64,000 bases of DNA from Streptococcus cristatus ATCC 51100 (GCF_000222765.1 NZ_AFUE01000005.1:124001-188000), one strand, 5' to 3'; positions 16,218-26,527 are shown, counted from the stretch's first letter. Program-made: numbers and translations. Notes: generated from the sequence alone by a model not told the origin.

Positions 16218-17324
16218 TTACATCTGGTTTAAATCCTGTTTCATTATAGAAATCATTCTTTTTGCAACTGTATCCCACGAATACTCTACTTTATAATACT
16301 CTTGTTTACTCTGAACATTTCTAAAGAATTTTTCATTTGTTATTAGACTATACATTTTCTCGGCTAAAACCTGTGGATTTTCTTCTTCAGCAGATAGCAG
16401 TAGGCCTGTCTCATTATTTTGAATTAAGTTTGGCATTTCCATTAAATTTCGACCAATACATGGCAAACCATAGCAGAGTGCTTCAACAAATACAATCCCA
16501 AATGCTTCAAATCGAGAAGGTAAAACAAATACATCGCAAAGATTATAATAATATTGTACTTTATTAGCTGGTAGATTACCTAAAAAATAAACATTCGGAT
16601 TATCAAAATCCATTGGAGCATCCGAGGGCCCTATAATATACAACTCAGCTTCAGGCATGAGATTATTCTGCAGATATACAAAGGCATTATAAACCAAATC
16701 CCCACCCTTACGCAAAAAATCCTTGCCAATAAATAAAAATTTATTGCGCTCCTTATGGCAATTCTCAATCAATAAATTATCCATATTGGTTCCAGCGCCT
16801 ACATAATGAACTTTTTCAATTGGAAGCCCTTGTTGAGTTATCAAATAATCTGAGAACCATTTACTCATAGTAAATACTCCGGTCACTTGATTATAAAATA
16901 TTTCTTGTTTTCTTAAGCGGCTATCTAAAATATCAACTGGGACATTCTGAAAGCCACTATATTGGAATGATTGACTATTGTTTTCAGAAACCTCTCTTAA
17001 ATAAAAAAGATTCAGATCCTGATAAATATAGATAGGATTTTTAGGAAACGATAATGGAAACTCATCAAAAGTGAGACAAACATCATTTGGTGATAAATGA
17101 ACTTGATTTTCAGCATATTTTATATACGTCATGTTCATATCAGATCTTCTAAGACCTAAGCGAACAAGAGCCTTGTGTACGTTCATTCTAAATGTATAGA
17201 AAACATTCTGTTCCTCAACACTCTCGTACTTCCCCAAATATTTCTTAATATTAGTTATCGTCCCGGACCAATCCCAGATCAATTGTTCTTTGTTATGAAT
17301 AATTCTTGGAATTACAATCTTCAA
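16218..17324 (-). CDS. GT4-family glycosyltransferase
   Basis: A 368-residue GT-B enzyme of glycosyltransferase family 4. The acceptor-side domain spans about 1-175 and the nucleotide-sugar domain follows (FLFIGKDFLRKGGDL near 190). The E-x7-E motif EAFGIVFVEAL near 275 is intact. The start is TTG 17324, eight bases after AAGGGGAT, and no ATG occurs near it. It is separated from the rest of the capsule genes by an IS110 remnant, so it may be a stranded former capsule gene or part of a different unit. The sugar specificity is not readable. Confidence 0.85.
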   Translation of the reverse strand: MKIVIPRIIHNKEQLIWDWSGTITNIKKYLGKYESVEEQNVFYTFRMNVHKALVRLGLRRSDMNMTYIKYAENQVHLSPNDVCLTFDEFPLSFPKNPIYIYQDLNLFYLREVSENNSQSFQYSGFQNVPVDILDSRLRKQEIFYNQVTGVFTMSKWFSDYLITQQGLPIEKVHYVGAGTNMDNLLIENCHKERNKFLFIGKDFLRKGGDLVYNAFVYLQNNLMPEAELYIIGPSDAPMDFDNPNVYFLGNLPANKVQYYYNLCDVFVLPSRFEAFGIVFVEALCYGLPCIGRNLMEMPNLIQNNETGLLLSAEEENPQVLAEKMYSLITNEKFFRNVQSKQEYYKVEYSWDTVAKRMISIMKQDLNQM

Positions 17325-17602
17325 ACTTATCCCCTTATATTTATATTAGCAGGTAGCTTCCGCCAATATAAACCCTTTCTTAACTATTTTATAGATTTGT
17401 TTTATACTTAGTTCAGCGCTGTGGATTAGTAAGTGTCACCAATCACTTAGACGATTTCAAGGAGGCTCTAACCCTCAGCTCTTCACTTAATTGGTAATGA
17501 GAATGATAACGCTTGGACGTTTTATCTCGTTTAAGGATACAAGACAAAGAGTGCGTGGAACAAACAACAGTCGCTAACCATTTTGAAAAGAATCAAAAAT
17601 CT
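17325..17602. other. Non-coding flank of the IS110 remnant
   Basis: About 280 bp without a gene. It probably includes the 5' flank of the decayed insertion sequence. I see no terminal inverted repeats, as expected for IS110-type elements. Confidence 0.4.
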
Positions 17603-18091
17603 ATGCTCTATGTTGGTATAGACATTGACAAAAATAAATAAGATTTAGCCTGTAACAATGAAAATGGAGAAATGATAATAGCTAACTTCAAATTTGCCAA
17701 TTCTTACCATGGCTTTTATCAGCTTAAGCTAAGACTAGAACAGCTATCTCCTCTAAAACAAGACATCCAGATAACACTTAAAAGCACAGGACACTATAAT
17801 TACAATCTTGTGGATTTTTTAAAAGAGTAGACTCGCTATCAAAATCGCTCAATTCAGTCACGTTCTAAATGCAAGAACTTATACATCAGATTATTTGGCA
17901 TTGTTTTTCCTGAACTCCACAGAATCGTTAAAAACCCTCACAATCAGTTCATCTATGACTTACTTACAAAATATACTTCTCCACAAAAAATTGCTCGCAC
18001 TTGTTTCTCATCTCTGATAAAGACTAAGCGATTAACAGCTGATAAAGCTCATCATACAAGAGGTATCAAACCTTTGATGAAGGCAAACTGA
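17603..18091 (+). pseudogene. IS110-family transposase remnant
   Basis: The frame reads MLYVGIDIDKNK, then a stop at 17639, then DLACNNENGEM and further recognisable DEDD-transposase sequence (ITLKSTGHYNYNLVDFL). More stops and shifts follow. VGIDI-K is the first catalytic block of IS110 transposases. Only about 160 of the usual 400 or so codons remain, so the element is dead. Confidence 0.8.
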
Positions 18092-18284
18092 GATGAAAAC
18101 TATAAAACATAGAAACAATAAAATTAATTATCGTAGGTTCCTCCTCATCTAGTTTACTACTTTGATTGATTTTAAGCTTATGATATCTGCATTCTGAAAA
18201 CTAGGATTTTTCATGCGTTTGCCATGAGAGAGGAGAATTCTCGTTTTGAATTTCAGCCCCACCCTCAAAGTCTTCAGATAGCAG

Positions 18285-18461
18285 CGTTAAGCCATCCAAT
18301 AATGATAGACGTTAAAAAATTCGATCTTCCGAATATCGTAGTGCAAGAGATAGTAAACCATATGGCACAAATGCAATTTTTGCCACTCTATGCTTGTCTT
18401 TAGGCAGCGAACATACCTCCATATAATCTCTGAACCTATTATAAGCGCCTTGAATTTCCAT
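18285..18461 (-). pseudogene. Decayed copy of the small gene at 15420
   Basis: Starting at ATG 18461, MEIQGAYNRFRDY parallels MEIQEIYNQFRDYYG of the intact gene, and nucleotide similarity continues to about 18285. The frame is lost after residue 14. Together with the similar upstream 130 bp it forms the right copy of a diverged direct duplication. Confidence 0.65.
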
Positions 18462-18606
18462 CAAAACTCCAGTCTTTTTGCGTTAAACTTGTTTCAAAGC
18501 TAAAAGAAGGACATTCGGTCAGAAAATTTTCTAGTCTCATTTAAAAGCTAAAAGGTAAGGTGCTAAGAAATGAGATCCCAGGGAATATTTTTGACATTTG
18601 GGAAAA

Positions 18607-19695
18607 CTATATCCGTTTTAAGATATCTACAATCTGTTTACAAGCTGTTCCATCTCCATAAGGATTACTAGCTTTACTCATTTTTTGATATTCGTTATCT
18701 TTTTCTAAAAGTAACTTAAAGTTCTGATAAATCGTTTCTTCTTCTGTTCCTACTAGCTTCAAAGTCCCCGCTGCCACACCTTCTGGCCTTTCTGTAGTAT
18801 CACGCATAACCAAAACAGGCTTACCCAAAGACGGAGCCTCTTCTTGAACTCCGCCAGAATCCGTTAGAATCATGTAGCTACGGTTCATGAAATTATGAAA
18901 ATCAAGGACATCTAGTGGTTCTATAATCTGAATACGCTCAATATCTCCAAAAATCTCAGCTGCTGTTTCTCTGACTAAAGGATTTTTATGAATTGGATAA
19001 ACAACCTTGACATCTGTATGTTCATTTAAAACACGCTTGACAGCCCGAAACATATGTTTCATAGGTTCTCCAAGATTTTCTCGCCTATGAGCAGTAAGAA
19101 GAATCAAACGACTTCCAGCAACCCAATCTAAGACAGGATGTGAATAATCCTCTCTGACCGTCGTTTTAAGCGCATCAATCACTGTATTCCCAGTAACATA
19201 TACATTGTCGCGTCCTTCTTTTTCGAGATTTTCTCTTGCCAATTCAGTCGGTGCAAAATGACAATTCGCGATAATTGATGTCGACTGACGATTGAACTCC
19301 TCTGGAAAAGGACTTCGTAAATTGTAGGTGCGCAATCCTGCCTCTACATGCCCCACTTTAATTCCTAGATAAAAGGCTGCTAAAGCTGCTGCATAAGTAG
19401 TAGTAGTATCACCATGTACAAGTACAATGTCTGGTCGTTCATTTTCTAAAACAGGTTTTATTTTATCTAGAATACTCGTTGTAATGGAAAATAAAGTTTG
19501 ATTTACCTTCATAATCTCCAAATCATAGTCTGGTTTAACACCAAACAGTTCTAAAACAGGGCTCACCATTTCTTTGTGTTGACCCGTCACACAAACAAGA
19601 GTTTCTATTTCACCTTGTTTTTTCAACTCATTTACTAATGGGCACATCTTTATCGCTTCTGGACGTGTACCAAAAACTAGCATTACTTTCTTCAT
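18607..19695 (-). CDS. wecB: UDP-N-acetylglucosamine 2-epimerase (non-hydrolysing)
   Basis: Interconverts UDP-GlcNAc and UDP-ManNAc. The product is 362 residues with the family signatures FGTRPEAIKMCPLV (7-20), HGDTTTTYAAALAAFY (94-109), GHVEAGLRT (near 115) and TDSGGVQEEAPSLGKP (near 281). These include the His and acidic residues used for 2-epimerisation. It is the last intact gene of the main capsule operon. Supply of UDP-ManNAc fits the WecG/TagA-family transferase at 28220. Confidence 0.95.
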   Translation of the reverse strand: MKKVMLVFGTRPEAIKMCPLVNELKKQGEIETLVCVTGQHKEMVSPVLELFGVKPDYDLEIMKVNQTLFSITTSILDKIKPVLENERPDIVLVHGDTTTTYAAALAAFYLGIKVGHVEAGLRTYNLRSPFPEEFNRQSTSIIANCHFAPTELARENLEKEGRDNVYVTGNTVIDALKTTVREDYSHPVLDWVAGSRLILLTAHRRENLGEPMKHMFRAVKRVLNEHTDVKVVYPIHKNPLVRETAAEIFGDIERIQIIEPLDVLDFHNFMNRSYMILTDSGGVQEEAPSLGKPVLVMRDTTERPEGVAAGTLKLVGTEEETIYQNFKLLLEKDNEYQKMSKASNPYGDGTACKQIVDILKRI

Positions 19696-19760
19696 TGGTT
19701 TCTCCTAAATTATTATTTATAAAATAATTAATGTAATAACTTTAACAAATTTCTAACAGT

Positions 19761-21206
19761 TTACGGCTTTAACTTTATAAATTGTAATAATTGAATAGTA
19801 ACCTCCTCTTTTAGCAAAAGTAAGATACCTAAGTATATAGAGAAGAAAATACTTCCTGCAAGAAAAAGAGATAAAAATGGAGTGGCTAGTACAATTCGAC
19901 TTTCAACTACTATTAAGATTATGGTTGCAATAACTGTTGCTAGTATAACATTTCGTAAATTATTTTTTGAAATATTACCTGCTAAGTATTTATAAGAGTA
20001 GATAAACTGAACTGTCATTTGTGTTAATTCCGCAAAAAGGGTAGCCATTGAGGCTCCTATAATTCCTAATTTGGGCATCAAAATTAAATTTAAACCAAGG
20101 TTAACAAGAGCACCTAACGAAACAGCAAACATGAAATATCTTTCCCTATTCATAGGTATTAAAATTTGATTACCTGTAATATTTGAAAAACCCGATATAA
20201 CCAAAATTGGCATGAGAATTTGCATTGAAAGTGTCGCAGAAATATACTTTTCTCCTCCTAGTAATTGAATACTATTCTGTGCTTCTACGATAAAAAATGC
20301 AACTAAGGGAATAGCAATAAAGAAAATAACTGCCGAAGACTCCTTTAGCATCTTATTAAATTTTGAAGTATCTTTCTTACTAATATAAAATGATAATCGT
20401 GGCAAGAGGACTGCACTAATTGAAGTTATCAGTGAAAGTAAAATCCACTTAACTTTTGACGCTACAGAATAGTAACCCACTGCTTCATTTCCGTTAATAA
20501 ATCCAAGCATAACTGTATCTAAATTGGTATAAATATTAACAGCAAGTAATGAAGCAAAAAGATAAAACATCGGCTTAAAATGTTTTTTAAATTCTAAATT
20601 TTTGTAACGTTTTATATAAACAAATTTACGGCTATGCCATACATTTAAAATGTTTGAACCTAAAGTTGAAAACAGGGTAATACCAGCATAAACAACGTAA
20701 TCCGCTGGTTTTTTGACAAATAAAAATATTAATATCAACGAAAATACTTTAAATATTAATGATCGTTTCGTAATATAGGCGTATTCCTCAATTCCGCTAT
20801 ATAGCCAATTTAAGGCAAGTGGTGAAGATAAAATGGTTAAAGAAGTTATCAATAATAGTGAAGATTCTTTACTCAATTGTTTTATTACTAGCGCCATCCC
20901 TAATAATAACAGAGTTACCAATCCCGACATTATAATATTTATGACTGCCAGCTCCTGCACTATTCTAGAAAGTTTATTTTTGTCTTCTCTAATACTTGCA
21001 ACCGCTCTGATTCCATAAGTCGATATTCCCAACGAAGCAATTAAAACACCATAATTACCTATTGAAGAAAAAAATGATACTACACCTATACCCTCAGGAT
21101 TTAAAATTCTAGATACATATGGGAACGTTATCAAAGGAAAAATAATATTTGAAAGCGTCAAAATGATATTCAATAGTGCATTCAATCTAATTGATTTATT
21201 CCTCAT
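19761..21206 (-). CDS. wzx: Oligosaccharide flippase (Wzx)
   Basis: A 481-residue polytopic membrane protein of the MOP superfamily with 12-14 predicted helices. The N-terminus (NIIFPLITFPYVSRILNPEGIG) is the canonical polysaccharide-flippase opening, and LNWLYSGIEEYAYITKR near 130 is also typical. It moves undecaprenyl-linked repeat units across the membrane. The start overlaps the end of the preceding HAD gene by 11 bp. Confidence 0.92.
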   Translation of the reverse strand: MRNKSIRLNALLNIILTLSNIIFPLITFPYVSRILNPEGIGVVSFFSSIGNYGVLIASLGISTYGIRAVASIREDKNKLSRIVQELAVINIIMSGLVTLLLLGMALVIKQLSKESSLLLITSLTILSSPLALNWLYSGIEEYAYITKRSLIFKVFSLILIFLFVKKPADYVVYAGITLFSTLGSNILNVWHSRKFVYIKRYKNLEFKKHFKPMFYLFASLLAVNIYTNLDTVMLGFINGNEAVGYYSVASKVKWILLSLITSISAVLLPRLSFYISKKDTSKFNKMLKESSAVIFFIAIPLVAFFIVEAQNSIQLLGGEKYISATLSMQILMPILVISGFSNITGNQILIPMNRERYFMFAVSLGALVNLGLNLILMPKLGIIGASMATLFAELTQMTVQFIYSYKYLAGNISKNNLRNVILATVIATIILIVVESRIVLATPFLSLFLAGSIFFSIYLGILLLLKEEVTIQLLQFIKLKP

Positions 21207-23133
21207 ATTTTTTCAACCTCAATTTTAAATCAGTATACTTTATCAAATATATCAGCCTAGTATACAATTCTGGAATAAACAAAAAATTAGTCCCAAAGAA
21301 CGGCTTATAAGCAAAATCAACCCAGAAAAAGTTCTTTTTCTCCTTAATTAATCTTTTAAGCGATTTTTTAGCTATATTTTTAGTCACAATTTCTCCAAAA
21401 TTCTCTGCTACCTGTTCCTTTAATAACCTTGAAAATGATAATAATTTAGGAAGATGAACACACTCTTTTTTTAGTGACATCGTCAACCAGAGTTCCATTT
21501 GCTCAAAAGGAAGAGAACTCAAATTCTTATATGCTTCAGCTATCTTTATAAATCCTTCAACCATCTGTTTCTGATAATTTTGCACAGCCCTATATATTTT
21601 TACATGTTTCTCGTTTTCATCTAGAACTGGAACAATCATTTCTTCCTGTTTATATTTTAAAGTTGGGCCATGATCTGCTACAAAAATATCTTCATAATAG
21701 CCAAAATTTCTACTGACAATATCAAAAAATGGAGATTTGTTAGGATAATCAGAAAAAAGCATTCCAAATTTATTATCTTTGTTCTGTACTGAATACTCAT
21801 TTAGAATTAATCCTAAATAATAGCCCACAATTTTCTTATTTGGAACAGCTCTTTGTAAGCTATCCTGTATAGTCCCTTTCCATCCAACATCAACAATATA
21901 TATTTCATCCTGACTTGGAGTTAATGCTTCCACATAATTTCTGAGTAGTAAACCATCTTCTTTTTCTTTATTAAATCTTGAAATAAAAACTGGGTGAGCT
22001 TTTAAATCCAATAACAACTTAGAATCAATAGTTAAGATATCTGTAAATTCTCTATTCATATCTTGAGTAATTGAAGTAATTTCATTATCAGTAAAATTCA
22101 AATTTAACAAAAAATTTTGAATTGTCATTTTTTTATATTGTCGAAAAATAATCTCGAACTTTTCATCCTCCAAACTTGTGAAAGAAGGGTATAAGGTAGA
22201 TCGCCTAGAAACATAAAAATATTCTGTTTTGATTCTTTGATTTTCATAAAAGAAAATATTTTGATAAATATCAAATAGCTGTTTTAACAATTGGCCTTCG
22301 CGTGAACAAAATAAAGCAGTTTGAACACCATCTTTAACTAGTCTTTTATGCAATTCTGAGATAAAGAATACAATATCTGCCAAAAAAACATTAAAGGGGG
22401 CCTTCATACTATCTCCAAATAAGATTTGTTTATATAATCTAGCTAGTTCCCTATTTCCTGTGATAGTGTATGTGTCTTCATATTTCCTATGAATTGCTTT
22501 TAAGCCAAGAGATTTTGGGATTTCATAATCAGATTCGAAATTATCTCCTATCATAGTTACATCCTCAGGAGATAATTCCAACTCTTTTAAAAGCAACTTA
22601 TAGAGATTACCTGTTGATTTACGATAAGATTTCTCACTAGAAATATAAATCTCTGAAAAATAATCTAAAATTTTGAACTTTCTTAATATCTCTTCTATAA
22701 GCTTTTTATCAGTATAAAAATCTGAAACTAGTATGATTCTCTTTGATTCTTTTTTTAGAAATTTTAAAGCTTCTAAAATTTCAGAATCTAAATATATATG
22801 CTGTAATTCTATATTTAATTCTATAATTTTAGCTTTCTCTATAAATTCCTTTTGACTCATAGTCTCCAATTGATTTTCAATTTTCCTATAAATACTTGAT
22901 AAAAGAGTATCATATTCGATTTCTTCAATACCAGAATTTTTATAAGTCTTCTCAACATTTTTTCTTAAATCATATAGTATTGATGGATAGATCTCAAATT
23001 TCATTTCAAAAGCCATTTGCTTCGACCATTGATATAATATTTCTTCAGGATGACAATCTCTATGAACTACTGTATCAAAAAAATCAAATGCGACCGTTTT
23101 AGTATTTATTTTAGAAATATCTATTAACTCCAT
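21196..23133 (-). CDS. HAD-superfamily protein with a large C-terminal domain, capsule-linked
   Basis: A 645-residue soluble protein. The N-terminal 220 residues are a HAD hydrolase with all four motifs: FDFFDTVV (nucleophile Asp), LVSDFYTD, a Lys near KSTGNLYK, and MIGDNFESD. The remaining 420 residues contain SREGQLLKQL and IYIVDVGWKGTIQDSL, seen in proteins grouped as COG5610-type predicted HAD hydrolases found in polysaccharide loci. The reaction is unknown. The position between a glycosyltransferase and wzx suggests modification or assembly of the repeat unit. A/T-rich codon use matches the serotype-specific part of the locus. Confidence 0.75.
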   Translation of the reverse strand: MELIDISKINTKTVAFDFFDTVVHRDCHPEEILYQWSKQMAFEMKFEIYPSILYDLRKNVEKTYKNSGIEEIEYDTLLSSIYRKIENQLETMSQKEFIEKAKIIELNIELQHIYLDSEILEALKFLKKESKRIILVSDFYTDKKLIEEILRKFKILDYFSEIYISSEKSYRKSTGNLYKLLLKELELSPEDVTMIGDNFESDYEIPKSLGLKAIHRKYEDTYTITGNRELARLYKQILFGDSMKAPFNVFLADIVFFISELHKRLVKDGVQTALFCSREGQLLKQLFDIYQNIFFYENQRIKTEYFYVSRRSTLYPSFTSLEDEKFEIIFRQYKKMTIQNFLLNLNFTDNEITSITQDMNREFTDILTIDSKLLLDLKAHPVFISRFNKEKEDGLLLRNYVEALTPSQDEIYIVDVGWKGTIQDSLQRAVPNKKIVGYYLGLILNEYSVQNKDNKFGMLFSDYPNKSPFFDIVSRNFGYYEDIFVADHGPTLKYKQEEMIVPVLDENEKHVKIYRAVQNYQKQMVEGFIKIAEAYKNLSSLPFEQMELWLTMSLKKECVHLPKLLSFSRLLKEQVAENFGEIVTKNIAKKSLKRLIKEKKNFFWVDFAYKPFFGTNFLFIPELYTRLIYLIKYTDLKLRLKKYEE

Positions 23134-23228
23134 ATTTCACCATATTCCTTTTTAATGTTCGTTTATTATTAGCAATATATCATGTCCTAATAAGGCCTAT
23201 AAGCAAAACATAACAAAACACCAATGAA

Positions 23229-24134
23229 TCATTCATTCTCAACAATAATAAAAGGGTAAGAAGGATCAACCCTATTAAAAACACCATCTAGATAGTATCT
23301 TATTTTATTTTTTGCATTATTCTTTCTTAATAAAAAATGGTAACCTTGTTGTAAAAATAAATATATTAAGAAACAGTAATATTTTATTCTACTATCAATA
23401 TTGCGTCTAACAAATACAACCCTATTTCTCGCCATTAGATATTCCTGTAAGCCCGAAACTGATTTAATTGAGACCGAACCTTTATGGTAAATGTAACTGT
23501 CAGTCAAACATATATTTTTATAGCCCATTTTTTGTGCTTTATAGCACCATTCTGTTTCCTCGAAAAATAAGAAATAATTTTCAGGAATATATCCGATATT
23601 TTTCAAAATGGAGGTCCGAAACATGATGCAAGCGCCTCCAATATAATCGCTTTCGATTTTAGGGGGAAGTTCTATCCTCCTAGCGCCATGATTCTTTAGA
23701 GTTACAATCCCTTTATTAATAAAGATATCTCCTCCCGTTGACTGGATTAAATTATTATCCTTATACTCAACTAATGCTGGACTGACAAAAGCTACTTGAG
23801 CACTATTTTTTAGTTCATTTTTACAAGTTTCTATAAAATCAACATCAATTATAGTGTCATTGTTTAGAATACAAATATACTCATATCCTGCCTGTTCAGC
23901 ATATTTTATTCCAATATTATTACCATGTGCATATCCTCTATTTTCTGAACTTACAATGATCTCTATAGGAGATAGTATATTATTTAACTTACTTACACTA
24001 TCATTCGTTGAGGCATTATCAACAATCACAATCTTGTACTTTTCCGAATTTATTGCACTTCGCAGACTCTGCACACATTCAATTGTATCTTCACAATTAT
24101 TATAATTAAGAATAACTATACATACCTTATCCAT
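23229..24134 (-). CDS. GT2-family glycosyltransferase
   Basis: A 301-residue GT-A enzyme. The nucleotide-binding opening VCIVILNYNNCEDT, IVDNASTNDS and the metal-binding acidic motif LNNDTIID are visible, then GGACIMFR and the catalytic-side EETEWCYKAQKMGY. This layout is common in rhamnosyltransferase-like capsule enzymes. ATG 24134 overlaps the wzy stop, and AGGTG precedes it. Confidence 0.88.
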   Translation of the reverse strand: MDKVCIVILNYNNCEDTIECVQSLRSAINSEKYKIVIVDNASTNDSVSKLNNILSPIEIIVSSENRGYAHGNNIGIKYAEQAGYEYICILNNDTIIDVDFIETCKNELKNSAQVAFVSPALVEYKDNNLIQSTGGDIFINKGIVTLKNHGARRIELPPKIESDYIGGACIMFRTSILKNIGYIPENYFLFFEETEWCYKAQKMGYKNICLTDSYIYHKGSVSIKSVSGLQEYLMARNRVVFVRRNIDSRIKYYCFLIYLFLQQGYHFLLRKNNAKNKIRYYLDGVFNRVDPSYPFIIVENE

Positions 24135-25383
24135 CACACACCTGATCTTCTATATTATGTTTCAATTTATAATCATAGTAAAATATTATAGCGAGAATAA
24201 TTGCTAATGAAAAACTTCTTTGAGCACCAAAAATATTCAATGATATTGAAGTGATTATTAAATTCACTAACAAAGCAATGAAAAAAGCTCTTTCTAACAT
24301 AAATTTTTCACTTGACATTCTGACAATTAGGCTTATTATTTTATAAAATATATAACCATACATAAGGAATGCCACTATTCCAAACTGAACAAATAACTCT
24401 ATAAAACCCAAATCATCTAAGTACATTTTTACTGCCCCAGGACCAGCTAAAATATAATAACTATTTATATTATTTGAGGTTAGTACTCCAACTCCGGTTT
24501 TCCATATATTATTATTTAATAATCCTAGATAATATTTCAGTTCCCAGTAGCGAAAGCCAAGCCCCATGTCCATTAGTCCTGTATCAATGTTAAAATATGA
24601 CCGAATGTAATCTATCCCTCCTCCAAAAATGAATGAGGAAATTGCAATTATTAAACTTATAAAAGTGACAAAACGAGTTGTTCTTCTAGAATATATAAAC
24701 ATCACAAAGATAGAGATTAATATTGAAAGAAGTAGTATTCGTGTCTGGTTGACAAATATGATATATAAAATTATAAACAGAGAATTGTACAAATATTTTA
24801 GATTTCTAAATTTGAAATAGAAAAAGACTGAGATAAGTAGCCCTATTACAATCAAAGGTGTTCCATCAACACGTATTGAATATTCATTCCTATACCAGAG
24901 ATTCCCGTACTCTCTTAAAATAGATGGAAATAATTCTACTTTAAATACGGTATAGACTGCCCATGATATGCTTCGTACACCTAAAGAAATCAATAATATA
25001 TTAACGGTATTATCTAAAACTCTTTTTAAATTACTATCACTGTTTTTAAATAAATAAATTAACACCAAGAAAAGGAAAATCCATATGTACTGTCTAGCAG
25101 CGAAAAATATATCACTAAGGCTGTACCCATACAGGACTTTCGCTCGATGGATACTAGAAGAAAAACAAATAAATAAAAAATTGCATAAAGTAAGGAAGAA
25201 TTAGCAATTTTTTATTATTAATTATTAGAACAGGAACTACTAGTAACAATAAAAAAAAGATAAAATAGTTAATAAGTTTCTATGCACATATAAGTTAATA
25301 GAGAGAGCTAGAAACATTCCCACCGATAACATGACTGTAATGTAATATAGGATTTCTATGATTCCAAAATTATAACGCTTCAT
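24127..25383 (-). pseudogene. wzy: Capsule polymerase Wzy, frameshifted as written
   Basis: The gene begins at ATG 25383 (MKRYNFGIIEILYYITVM) behind GGAGG and has the size and repeated hydrophobic helices of an O-antigen-type polymerase (about 418 codons). At an eight-T run (25258-25251) the frame is lost. The sense continues in the -1 frame (LLLLVVPVLIINNKKLL), then returns to the original frame near 25170-25180 (IHRAKVLYGYSLSDIFFAARQ). From 24127 to 25068 it is open. The two shifts compensate, each in T-rich DNA. Either the gene is damaged or phase-variable, or the sequence has homopolymer errors. Confidence 0.75.
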
Positions 25384-25401
25384 TCATTCCTCCAATGAAA
25401 A

Positions 25402-26484
25402 TCATAATTGCTCAATTAACTCATGAATAATTTCTGCTCTCTTTTCCCAGGTGTTGTTTTTCAAGAAGTTTTTTCTAGCCAGCTCATCATACTTCAAGTT
25501 ATTATTAGCAATCAATTTTATCAAATTTTCTTTATACTCAGAATAATCCGAATACATGTATGAAAATGCTTCAAACCTTGAAATTTCCTTATAACGAACT
25601 GTGAGAATATTTTTACCAAAATTGATATACTCATATAATTTGACAGGATCTACAGCTTCTACAATATCATTAAGCCGAAAAGGCATAATAAGAACATCTG
25701 CATCTTCAATCATATGATAAATTTCTTCATGAGGAACACTGCCCAAATAATGGATCCTATCGTGTTCAGGAATACTTGCCTTACTAATTGGACCAATCAA
25801 ATTATATTCAATGTTTTTAAAATCTTTCAAACTTTGCAAGAGTACATCAAAGTCAAACCAATGACTAATTGTTCCAACATAAGTCAAAATATATTTCTTA
25901 TTTGTCTTTTTGCTGCTATTAGAAAGCTTTAAAATTTTACCATTATAACCATTTCTGACTATTACAATTTTTTCTTCTTGATTGTATAAGTCATAATCAG
26001 TTAACAAATTATCTTTTAATTTTTCACTAGATACTAGGACCAAATCTGCTCTTTGCACTAATTGATTCTCTAAATATTGCAATCTCCTACGTTCAACCTT
26101 ATCCTCAATAAAAGCAGAATGGTAGTCCATACAATCATATATGACCTTAATATTCGAATTACTCGAAACCCCCTCAAATTGCATTGGGTTAGTAATATAT
26201 ATATAATCTGGATCATAGCTTTTGACTTTTCTTCTAATATTCCATGAAACAATTTTGTCATTAAGCTGCTTTATCCTAGGAAATCTATTTACGAAAGGTA
26301 AAGCATATATTCTTGATAAATTTGTTATATTTGAACTATTATCTAAAGTCAAGCCTTTTCTATTATACCAATATCGATATATAACTAGCATTTCATAAAA
26401 TTCGGATAAGCCTTCAGCAAGGAATTGGGGACGCTGTTTTATCCAATTCCAATCCACATTTGTTACGTATAATATTTTTTTCAT
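25402..26484 (-). CDS. Glycosyltransferase (GT4/TuaH-like)
   Basis: A 360-residue GT-B enzyme starting at ATG 26484 (MKKILYVTNVDWNWIKQRPQ) with GAGAGA upstream. The WNWIKQRPQFLAEGL opening is seen in TuaH-like capsule and teichuronic-acid transferases. The second Rossmann domain starts near YILTYVGTISHWFDFD (about residue 205). MPFRLNDIVEAVDPVKLYEYINFGK near 272 carries the donor-binding Glu. A five-codon extension to TTG 26499 is possible but unlikely. Confidence 0.85.
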   Translation of the reverse strand: MKKILYVTNVDWNWIKQRPQFLAEGLSEFYEMLVIYRYWYNRKGLTLDNSSNITNLSRIYALPFVNRFPRIKQLNDKIVSWNIRRKVKSYDPDYIYITNPMQFEGVSSNSNIKVIYDCMDYHSAFIEDKVERRRLQYLENQLVQRADLVLVSSEKLKDNLLTDYDLYNQEEKIVIVRNGYNGKILKLSNSSKKTNKKYILTYVGTISHWFDFDVLLQSLKDFKNIEYNLIGPISKASIPEHDRIHYLGSVPHEEIYHMIEDADVLIMPFRLNDIVEAVDPVKLYEYINFGKNILTVRYKEISRFEAFSYMYSDYSEYKENLIKLIANNNLKYDELARKNFLKNNTWEKRAEIIHELIEQL

Positions 26485-26527
26485 ATTTCTCTCATTCAAT
26501 TTATTCTTCTAAAGTTATAGCAGTAAC

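Noticed and set aside
26153-26161. TTCGAATA inside the glycosyltransferase gene at 25402
   Set aside because: Fits the degenerate box but is mid-gene in A/T-rich DNA, with no downstream start at the right distance.
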